From the NCBI GenBank assembly GCA_903859115.1, contig CAIOLH010000113.1, positions 1 to 10,059 on the forward strand: a stretch of 10,059 bases of DNA, in the 5' to 3' direction. Shown one piece after another: positions 1 to 6,981 of the stretch. The first letter of the stretch is position 1. The number at the start of each line of letters is the position of its first letter. The DNA comes from an uncultured Opitutia bacterium (GTDB taxonomy: Bacteria; Verrucomicrobiota; Verrucomicrobiae; Opitutales; UBA953). Made by a program: the position numbers and the translations under genes. Under the pieces are notes generated by a model. That model made no database searches and was not told where the DNA came from. It saw only the letters and a list, made by a program, of their open reading frames with translations.

Positions 1-126
1 CCAGACCGCGACGGGCTTCTCGCGCTGTAACACCATGTGGTCGGTGAATAGGCCGGAGCACTCGAGATTCGCCGCGCGTAATGCGGAGGCTAGCGCTAAG
101 GTTAATACCAATAGAAACTTTTTCAT
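1..126 (-). CDS. Sialate O-acetylesterase, N-terminal fragment (secreted; runs off left edge)
   Basis: The reverse strand reads an ATG at 126-124 followed by 42 codons open to the window edge, so the gene continues beyond the left boundary. The first 19 residues (MKKFLLVLTLALASALRAA) form a typical Sec signal peptide: two lysines, a Leu/Ala/Val core, and a small-residue cleavage region around RA-A. The mature start, LECSGLFTDHMVLQREKP, matches the very characteristic N-terminus of the sialate O-acetylesterase (SASA/DUF303) family, in which a 'lFsdhMVLQR..pvpvWG' segment begins the mature protein. The family removes O-acetyl groups from sialic acids or other acetylated glycans outside the cytoplasm, and in PVC bacteria it often sits in polysaccharide-degradation loci. 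The catalytic Ser and His lie beyond the fragment and cannot be checked. No Shine-Dalgarno is visible; a strong hairpin sits two bases upstream of the start. Family assignment is fairly secure; substrate is unknown. Confidence 0.82.
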   Translation of the reverse strand, partial: MKKFLLVLTLALASALRAANLECSGLFTDHMVLQREKPVAVW

Positions 127-128
127 AA

Positions 129-162
129 GGGGGTGGGGTATCCAATAATACACCCCGCCCCC
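129..162. repeat. G-rich/C-rich inverted repeat (hairpin) beside the acetylesterase start
   Basis: The left arm GGGGGTGGGGT (129-139) pairs with the right arm ACCCCGCCCCC (152-162) across a 12-base AT-rich loop (140-151). Ten of the eleven pairs are Watson-Crick. The exception is T134/G157, which is a G-U wobble in plus-strand RNA and a C-A mismatch in minus-strand RNA. It ends two bases before the minus-strand ATG, where a Shine-Dalgarno would normally be. It is not followed by a T-run, so it does not look like an intrinsic terminator. On the minus strand a weak promoter reading also overlaps it: a -35-like TTGGAA (175-170) and a -10-like TATTAT (150-145) with a long 19-base spacer. The structure is seen directly; any regulatory role is inference. 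Confidence 0.55.
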
Positions 163-250
163 CGACAAGTTCCAATCATCTAATAAACAAACTCGGATTC
201 CTTATAAACTAAGAAGGTACTTATGTATAAAAGACGCTTTAAATTATAAA

Positions 251-280
251 TTATAAAATTTGCGTTTAGACTCATATAAT
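251..280 (+). promoter_or_regulatory. Candidate sigma70-type promoter for the recCBD operon
   Basis: A perfect -10 hexamer TATAAT lies at 275-280, preceded 18 bases earlier by a poor -35 match TTATAA (251-256), all within an AT-rich stretch (about 217-290). Transcription would start near 287, leaving a leader of only about 13 bases before the recC ATG at 300. No Shine-Dalgarno lies in that leader, so recC may be translated from a leaderless or near-leaderless mRNA. The rest of the 127-299 intergenic region holds only the hairpin described separately. The -10 alone is easily found by chance in AT-rich DNA, hence moderate confidence. Confidence 0.42.
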
Positions 281-299
281 TTTGTAATGCCCATCCCCG

Positions 300-3200
300 A
301 TGTCAGGTCGTCTTAATCTTTATCAAAGCCTAGATCCTACTGAGCTTGCCAACGAACTTGCTAAGGTTCTAGGCGAGTCTCGCGGTTATCCGTTTAGGAA
401 AGATATCATCATCATCGACGGGAAGGGTCCAAGTAATTGGATTACACATGCAATAGTACGTCATGGAGGTTTAGGCATTCAGATGAACGCCGACCTTTTA
501 AGCACCTGGCGAATCATTCCATGGCTTTGTTCCATTCTCAGGGGTGATAGCCGCAAGGAACGGCCAGCTGATCCATTGCAGGGATTGACCGCAAAACTTT
601 ATGCCTTGCTCGAGTCTGAGCCCGGTGAATGGAAAGACTATGTTGGAGAATTTGAGATCGATGGTGGAACGGTATGCTGGGATCTCTGCGTTCGATTGAC
701 TCAACATTATCGTGAGCTGTTGCGTAATGACGCTGATTGGATTGCGAGAGCAGAGCAGGGTGCCACGGACCGATGGTCGAAGCTTTGGTCGACTGCAATT
801 AAGGGCTTGAGAGCCGACTTTGCTGAACGCCGAGGTGTTGCACATCATTCTCCACTTCACGAAGCCGACATTTTGTTAGCACTTAATGATTTAGAGAATC
901 GCCAAAAAATTTCCGACCAACTTCCGGGTCGAATTTGCTGGTTCTCGCTCGGTGATGTGCCGCGTTCACACCTCCAAATCCTCAAGGCATTAAGCGATGT
1001 TTTGGATATTCACCTATTCTTTGTGCAACCATCACAAGGCTTTCTAGATGATTTGAAGAATGACGATGACAATGACTCAAGTGCATCAAATCAAGAGATT
1101 AAGCACAGCACGGCTTACCGTCTTTTACGTTCTAGTGGTAAGTATTATAGCCTACAACAATCCAAGGTCATCGATTTTATCAATGCCGACCAAGAAGTAT
1201 TTATTCCATCAAAACGCAGAGCACCTGCTGGTTCATCTCTACTTGGTTATATTCAAAATGGAATTGATGAATTTGATTCGTGTGCCCCAAAACTTGAATC
1301 AATTGATGAGTCGATTTCGATTCACCGCTGTCACGGTGCATGGCGTGAGGCAGAAATTGTACGCGATCAAATTTTAGCTGCCTTTACAGATCCATCACTC
1401 GCTGGTCTACGTCAGGGCGATATATTAATCCTCTCGCCTGATCCAGAAGTGCATGCCCCGCTACTTGCTGGTGTTTTAAGTGCACGGATACCTTCTTTTG
1501 AATTTACCACTGCAGGTATGCAGGGCTTACGAAAGTCACCCGTGGGAAATTTAGTTAAGTCACTACTCGAATTACCTGCCGGCCGTGTGACATCTCTTGA
1601 TGTACTAGGTATTATCGGTCTAGAGGTAGTTAGGGACCACACAGGTTGGACTGATTCGGATTTAGAGATTGTCGAAGAGTGGTTTAAAGAAGCGCCTTTC
1701 CAATGGGGTATTAATAAGGCACACCGAGAATATATTCTTCTCACCGGATTGGGTTCAGCTTCGGAGGGTGATTCTGAATTTGAAGCAACAGAAGTCGGTA
1801 CATTAAATGAATTTTTAAAGCGTCTTTCTTTAGGCAGCGCCTTGGGTGGAACACCAAGACTTATTGAAGACTCTTTGCCGTTAGTTGGCGTTGATGGTCA
1901 ACAGTCGCTTGGACTGGCTGCAGAGTCGTTGAGAGTTCTTCGAGCGATTAAAAATTGGGCCGAGTTTGCGACTGATGAACACACTTTTTCAGAATGGATC
2001 GAGGCATTTACTAAAATTAACCAAGGGCTGCGTCCTCATTCACGGCAATTCCTAGAAGAATTCGCTGAACTTAGTGGTGCGCTATCACGTATGAAGCAAC
2101 GCGTGACACAGTTTGGTGATTCTCTGCTTACACTAAGATTATTCTCTCAACTCGCTGAAGAATACTGTGACTTTGAAGCTGGGGTCGGTCAATTTATGAC
2201 TGGGAAAGTTACACTGGCTCCACTGCGTGCAAGTTCTATTCATCCCGCTAAAGTTATTATCTTAATGGGAATGAATGACGGCTCATTCCCCAAACGCGCA
2301 CCTAAAACTGGACCCGAAGTTGTGGTTAGTGCCGACGGTAAAGATACGTTAACCAGACTCCGACTCAGTACACGTGAAGAGACATCGATGCATGCTTTTC
2401 TATTATCAATTTTATCGGCACAAAGTCGTCTTATTATTACCTTCGATGGATATGTGGGATCAGAAGGAAAGCCCGGTAGTGCAGCTTTGCCTGTAGAAAT
2501 TCTTCGAGCAGCAGTTCAAGAATCCGTTAATGCTAGCAACGGATTTAATATAAGAACTCATGGTTTACTTTCACACCATCGTCCTTTGCCACATGGTGGA
2601 AAACCTGATCCAGTTGTCCGAGATAAATCCGCTCTATCAGTCGCTAATGCAGTTAATAATCCCAAGAGCCTAAGCGTTCTTGTTCCACATTTACCCACGT
2701 CTGCCAAAGATTTTACTTTTGCTGAGTGGTTACGATTCTGGGAGTCGCCACCACGTCATGCATTGCGCCAATTAGGTGTACATATTCCTTGGGACAAAAA
2801 AGTGATCGCGACTGCTGAACCATTGCAGCCTGATTCTGAGGCACGACAACAGGCTGAAAAGTGGGTGGAGCGACATGTCGAGAGTGTCGGTGAACCAAAC
2901 TGGCAGATAGCAGAGAAGTCCGGGTTTTTCCCGTCTACCCAGGGGGGTAAGTTGCTATTTGATATCCTCGTCGAAACGGAAATGCATAGTGAAGATTTGA
3001 TGTTGGATGAACTTTGTAAAAATCTCTCCCCAAAATCAGATAGCGAACCTCTTTCAAGAGCAGAGCTTGAAAAAGGCGAGTTACTTCCATTTAAGACGGA
3101 TCAGTTTCGACTCTTTGCACATGGTGATACCGTGGGCGTTGCGTGTTTGGGCTACTTCAGTGAGGATAAACATCCTTATCGTTGGATAATGTGTTTGCCA

Positions 3201-3827
3201 GCAATTGCTCAACACTTGGATCGTCCACTTAATCGATTATTTGTGGTTGGCTTAGAGCCTTATGGTGCTGGTGATATTAACGATGCCGTTACTGCTGATA
3301 AGAAAACATTACCACTTAAAGTTAAGGTCAATTATTTAGAGTTACCTGTGTCTGAATTAGACAGTTTTTGTGAAAGGGTAGTTGGACTGATGGACAGTGT
3401 TATCGATAAAACTACTCCGCTCATGCCTGTAACTTTTTATGAAGGGCTAGATCAGCGGTTTAAAGATCCTGATAAAAAGAACCCAATTAAAATAACGGAT
3501 GACCAGTTGCGTAAACCTGAGAAGGGGCGGGGTGATGCCGATGATCCGCGCGCACGTATTTTAATTCCTGAAGAATACGACTTTGTGATAATGATTAATA
3601 ATATAACAGATCTATTTTCAGGTGAAATTAGACGTTTAACAACCAGGGATATTTCTAAGTACGCCAGAATTTCTCTGGAAAAACAAAAAGAGATGATAGA
3701 GGCCCTAAAAATAGAAAAAGAACGAAAAAATAATGCCAAAGCCGAGCGAGCGAATAAAAAGTCTGATTCTCCTAACTCAAATAAGAAGTCATCTAAATCG
3801 CCCAAGAAAGAGGAGGACCCTACATGA
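300..3827 (+). CDS. recC: RecBCD subunit RecC (exodeoxyribonuclease V gamma chain)
   Basis: RecC holds RecB and RecD together, splits the incoming DNA strands, and in E. coli scans the 3' strand for Chi. The 1175 residues compare with 1122 in E. coli. Family-typical segments appear in order: an N-terminal helicase-like domain starting RLNLYQSL with W47 of the '..G...W..' segment but no Walker A; IHRCHGAWREAEIVRDQIL (341-359), equivalent to the family 'CHs..REvEvlhd.ll' motif; the strongly conserved LMGMNDGSFPKR (655-666); then LSTREETSMHAFLLSILSAQ-type helices and a RecB-like C-terminal domain lacking nuclease residues. The start is fixed: the frame is closed by TAA at 285-287 and the first usable start is ATG 300. 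There is no visible Shine-Dalgarno. The last roughly 42 residues are a Lys/Ser-rich, apparently disordered tail absent from E. coli RecC. Positions matching E. coli Chi contacts are largely altered. The stop overlaps the recB start (ATGA). The identification rests on motifs plus operon context and is firm. Confidence 0.95.
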   Translation: MSGRLNLYQSLDPTELANELAKVLGESRGYPFRKDIIIIDGKGPSNWITHAIVRHGGLGIQMNADLLSTWRIIPWLCSILRGDSRKERPADPLQGLTAKLYALLESEPGEWKDYVGEFEIDGGTVCWDLCVRLTQHYRELLRNDADWIARAEQGATDRWSKLWSTAIKGLRADFAERRGVAHHSPLHEADILLALNDLENRQKISDQLPGRICWFSLGDVPRSHLQILKALSDVLDIHLFFVQPSQGFLDDLKNDDDNDSSASNQEIKHSTAYRLLRSSGKYYSLQQSKVIDFINADQEVFIPSKRRAPAGSSLLGYIQNGIDEFDSCAPKLESIDESISIHRCHGAWREAEIVRDQILAAFTDPSLAGLRQGDILILSPDPEVHAPLLAGVLSARIPSFEFTTAGMQGLRKSPVGNLVKSLLELPAGRVTSLDVLGIIGLEVVRDHTGWTDSDLEIVEEWFKEAPFQWGINKAHREYILLTGLGSASEGDSEFEATEVGTLNEFLKRLSLGSALGGTPRLIEDSLPLVGVDGQQSLGLAAESLRVLRAIKNWAEFATDEHTFSEWIEAFTKINQGLRPHSRQFLEEFAELSGALSRMKQRVTQFGDSLLTLRLFSQLAEEYCDFEAGVGQFMTGKVTLAPLRASSIHPAKVIILMGMNDGSFPKRAPKTGPEVVVSADGKDTLTRLRLSTREETSMHAFLLSILSAQSRLIITFDGYVGSEGKPGSAALPVEILRAAVQESVNASNGFNIRTHGLLSHHRPLPHGGKPDPVVRDKSALSVANAVNNPKSLSVLVPHLPTSAKDFTFAEWLRFWESPPRHALRQLGVHIPWDKKVIATAEPLQPDSEARQQAEKWVERHVESVGEPNWQIAEKSGFFPSTQGGKLLFDILVETEMHSEDLMLDELCKNLSPKSDSEPLSRAELEKGELLPFKTDQFRLFAHGDTVGVACLGYFSEDKHPYRWIMCLPAIAQHLDRPLNRLFVVGLEPYGAGDINDAVTADKKTLPLKVKVNYLELPVSELDSFCERVVGLMDSVIDKTTPLMPVTFYEGLDQRFKDPDKKNPIKITDDQLRKPEKGRGDADDPRARILIPEEYDFVIMINNITDLFSGEIRRLTTRDISKYARISLEKQKEMIEALKIEKERKNNAKAERANKKSDSPNSNKKSSKSPKKEEDPT
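3811..3816 (+). promoter_or_regulatory. Strong Shine-Dalgarno of recB, inside the recC 3' end
   Basis: AGGAGG sits 7 bases before the recB ATG (3824), ideal spacing, within the last codons of recC (the Glu-Glu-Asp of its tail). It fixes the recB start. It is the only textbook Shine-Dalgarno in the operon: recC and recD have none that I can see. Together with the ATGA overlap it implies efficient coupled or independent initiation of recB. Confidence 0.85.
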
Positions 3828-6800
3828 GCCGCGAACGTTTCAATTTATTAGACTTTAACCTTAATCCAGGTTTTCGAGTGATTGAAGCCGGTGCTGGCTC
3901 GGGTAAGACATACAATCTTGTTAGAATTGTTCTACGCCTGTTGACCCGTGAACACGACCCATTGTCCATTTGTGAAATTCTTCTAGTGACATTTACGGAA
4001 GCGGCTGCACTTGAGATGCGTCAACGTCTGCGTACTATTTTGGAAGAGGCGCTACGGGTCGATTTAAACGAGAATCCACCTGTCGATCCGAAGACTGGCA
4101 AGAAAAATACTAACCCTTTAGTTCAGATTATGTCAAAGCCTGGTAACACACGTCGTGTGCAAAGAGCTCTAGATGAAATCGGTACCATGCAAGTTACCAC
4201 AATCCATGGTTTTTGTTGGCGAGCTTATAGCGATCATGCGGTAAACTGCGGTTTCCCTCCGTCGATTGGTGAACCGCAGGATGGTACACAACTGATGTCA
4301 GAAATCGCTGCTGACTGGTATAGAACTAAACAAGATTCGAAATTAAAATTAAGTACTATTGAGGCTGCAGCTAAGGCGTTAGTGATGTGTCCTAACGCTG
4401 AAATAGACCCAAAGTTGGAAGGATTGCGTGAATATGTAAGTCAGAGATTACAATCCGCACCCTTTGTCACTTTTGATTATTTAATTAGTCGTTTAAAGTA
4501 TGCTCTTCAGGACTCTGTTAAAGGTCCTAAACTTTCAGAATTTTTACAAAAAGATTATCGTGCATGCTTAATTGATGAATCGCAGGATACGGATTCAAGC
4601 CAATGGTATATTTTTAACCGTTTATTTGGCCCAGCTGCATCTACGGGTAAGCATCTTTTAATAATGGTCGGTGATCCTAAGCAATCGATTTATGGATTCC
4701 GTGGGGCCGATATTCGCACTTACTGCAACGCGATTAAAGAAGCGGATACGATACAAACTTTGCCTGATAATTATCGTTCTTCCTTGAGAATGATTGAAGC
4801 ATTTAACCTGCTTTTTAATCACAGAGAATTTTTCGCTACTACTGAAATTACTTACGATATTGCAGGTGGAATCGCCGGCAAAATCGCGGAAATGGGCTCA
4901 ACTCCCTTCGAGGTCGTTCATTCGGATAAGCCGGCGGCTGTTGCACGTGAGGCGATGCGACTGCTTAGACAAATGGATAAGGAAAATATACGTAGAGATG
5001 GCTCAATTGGTTTTCCGGGAGATGGTGCAGAGCCAGCTGAAGTAGGTATTTTGGTACGTAGTAATTCGTACGCTGATAAGATTTACCGAGCTTTAATTGC
5101 GGCAGGACAGGGTGCTTCTCTTGAGTCTCGTCAGTCTGTTTTTGAAACGACCACAGCTTTTCAGGTTCAACTATTGCTTCGCGCGGTATTAAGACCCTCA
5201 CACGCAGGTAACCGTAAGGCCTTATTACTCTCTCGACCAAGTTTGTTTGGTGAGTCGGCTGAACTCAATGATGAGACAGATAATACAATCGCTGCATGGC
5301 TAAATAAATGTCTCTCGCTTTGGCGCAAGAACGGTTTTGCACTTGCGTGGGAAACTTTGACGCATCAATCCCCAGGCGAAAATCTAAACTCAATCATCGA
5401 AGGTCTCGGTCAGTGTCAATTCCGTCACCGTGCGTTGATGGACTTATCGCACATCGGTGAATTGCTCATCACACGCAATCGAACACTACATTGGACGCCC
5501 GAGCAGCTCTTTGATCATCTTTCTGCGCGAGTTCGTTCCGAGAATGACGGTGAAATGGAAGAGTCAGAGGCATCAGAGGAAGAATGTATTCGTGCCGATT
5601 TAGCAAATTCTCGAATTCTTGTTCGTACGATTCATAAGTCGAAAGGCTTAGAATATAATGCGGTTATTCTCGCTAAATCATTTCAATATAAGAAAACATC
5701 CATTCGGCAGGGTACTATACTTCGTTTAGATAATGGAGAGACGAAAGTTTACTCGGGTGACGCAGCAGTTAAAATACAGTTGGAGAGACAACAGCGCCAA
5801 GAAGATGCACGTTTACTTTATGTTGCACTGACACGAGCAAGACATCGATTCGTTTGGATGGGCATAGATAAGCCTAAGCCAAATAGTGAAGCAGGTGGAT
5901 TCTCTGAAGTTTTGGAAGACGTGGATTTAGATTCATCCCTGGTTTTCCAAAAAATTAATTCAGATATTAAAGAATATGTATTACCGCTTATTCCTCTTGG
6001 TACAGATAGTGATTTAGCTAAGCCAATACCATCGCCACTCTTTGTTCCACAATTAGAACAGATTCCTCAGCGTCTCTCCTTGGCATATGGTGTAACGAGT
6101 TATTCTGGTTTATCTAAAGGAAAACATGACGCGCCCTCTACAGGTTCGGGCTTTGAAGACCCTGAAGACTCGGCTGAAGCAGTGAGTTTGCTTATTCCGG
6201 ATAACTTAAAAGGAAATTTACTTGGTAATCTTCTCCACAAGTTAATGGAGTTACTAGATTTCAAATTAGCGATTAAAGATCGAACATACGTAAGAGAGTT
6301 AGTTGCTCGATTGCTCGGTGGTTCTGGTTTGGTTATGGATACGGATTCTGAATTTGAAAAAACGGTCAACCAACTTACTGACTCCACACTCATTTGGTTA
6401 AAACAATCCTTCCAGAGTCATACAGGAAAAGGATTTTCACTATCTGATTTAGATTTAAATACTCAGTTAGCTGAAGTACGTTTTTGTTTTGCTGCCTCAA
6501 TTGATAACAAAACTTTCCCTAAGCTTGATGACGCCTTTACTAAGGAGTTCACTCAGGCAAAACAGCCTGACTTAGCTAAACTAGGACTATCTTGGGAACG
6601 TAACAACCCCTTGGACGGATTAGTGACCGGTTCGGTTGACTTCATTTTTGCTCACGACGGTCGTTATTATATTATTGATTGGAAATCTAATTTCATCGGC
6701 GAGTCTTCTTCAGATTATCTGCCCGAACGTATCGCTAAAAGTATCGCTAAAGAACGTTATCATCTTCAGTTCTCGTTATACACTGTCGCACTGGATGCAC

Positions 6801-6973
6801 ACCTGAGACAATGTCTCGGCGATAAATGGAATTATGAACGAGATTTTGGCGGAGTGTATTATGTGTACTTACGCGGATTCGGTACCCATCCAGACTGCAA
6901 AAATGGTGCATTCTTCCATCGTCCATCCGACCAGTTCATTCAAGATATTCGTTCTATTCTTCAACCAAACTAG
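3824..6973 (+). CDS. recB: RecBCD subunit RecB: 3'-5' helicase plus nuclease (exodeoxyribonuclease V beta chain)
   Basis: RecB is the 3'-5' translocase and the only nuclease of RecBCD; after resection its nuclease domain loads RecA. All SF1A helicase motifs are present: Walker A AGAGSGKT (22-29), motif Ia LLVTFTEAAALEMR, Ib TTIHGFC, motif II IDESQDTD (250-257), III GDPKQSIYGFRGAD (283-296), IV NYRSS, V VRTIHKSKGLEY (600-611) and VI LLYVALTRARHR (664-675). The C-terminal nuclease is complete: H805 in GNLLHKLME, D939 in GSVDF, D952 and K954 in IIDWKSN, and YHLQFSLY (979-986). The D939-D952 spacing of 13 equals that of D1067-D1080 in E. coli. At 1049 residues it is about 130 shorter than E. coli RecB (1180), without loss of any motif. 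Two small oddities: motif II has Ser where DEFQDTD is usual, and the nuclease has DWK rather than DYK. It overlaps recC by 4 bp. Assignment as RecB rather than AddA follows from the adjacent recC and recD. Confidence 0.96.
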   Translation: MSRERFNLLDFNLNPGFRVIEAGAGSGKTYNLVRIVLRLLTREHDPLSICEILLVTFTEAAALEMRQRLRTILEEALRVDLNENPPVDPKTGKKNTNPLVQIMSKPGNTRRVQRALDEIGTMQVTTIHGFCWRAYSDHAVNCGFPPSIGEPQDGTQLMSEIAADWYRTKQDSKLKLSTIEAAAKALVMCPNAEIDPKLEGLREYVSQRLQSAPFVTFDYLISRLKYALQDSVKGPKLSEFLQKDYRACLIDESQDTDSSQWYIFNRLFGPAASTGKHLLIMVGDPKQSIYGFRGADIRTYCNAIKEADTIQTLPDNYRSSLRMIEAFNLLFNHREFFATTEITYDIAGGIAGKIAEMGSTPFEVVHSDKPAAVAREAMRLLRQMDKENIRRDGSIGFPGDGAEPAEVGILVRSNSYADKIYRALIAAGQGASLESRQSVFETTTAFQVQLLLRAVLRPSHAGNRKALLLSRPSLFGESAELNDETDNTIAAWLNKCLSLWRKNGFALAWETLTHQSPGENLNSIIEGLGQCQFRHRALMDLSHIGELLITRNRTLHWTPEQLFDHLSARVRSENDGEMEESEASEEECIRADLANSRILVRTIHKSKGLEYNAVILAKSFQYKKTSIRQGTILRLDNGETKVYSGDAAVKIQLERQQRQEDARLLYVALTRARHRFVWMGIDKPKPNSEAGGFSEVLEDVDLDSSLVFQKINSDIKEYVLPLIPLGTDSDLAKPIPSPLFVPQLEQIPQRLSLAYGVTSYSGLSKGKHDAPSTGSGFEDPEDSAEAVSLLIPDNLKGNLLGNLLHKLMELLDFKLAIKDRTYVRELVARLLGGSGLVMDTDSEFEKTVNQLTDSTLIWLKQSFQSHTGKGFSLSDLDLNTQLAEVRFCFAASIDNKTFPKLDDAFTKEFTQAKQPDLAKLGLSWERNNPLDGLVTGSVDFIFAHDGRYYIIDWKSNFIGESSSDYLPERIAKSIAKERYHLQFSLYTVALDAHLRQCLGDKWNYERDFGGVYYVYLRGFGTHPDCKNGAFFHRPSDQFIQDIRSILQPN

Positions 6974-6981
6974 AAAATTTC

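Noticed and set aside
129..162. G-quadruplex at the G-rich block
   Set aside because: Either strand has only two long G-runs, and four separated runs are needed for an intramolecular quadruplex.
1467..1474. Chi-like octamer GCTGGTGT, and GCTGGTGA at 3267-3274
   Set aside because: Both differ from E. coli Chi in the last base, I noticed no exact GCTGGTGG on the plus strand, and the host's Chi is unknown.
6728..6753. Short tandem repeat around TATCGCTAAA within recB
   Set aside because: Only two copies of about ten bases, in frame and encoding RIAKSIAKE; it reads as normal coding sequence.
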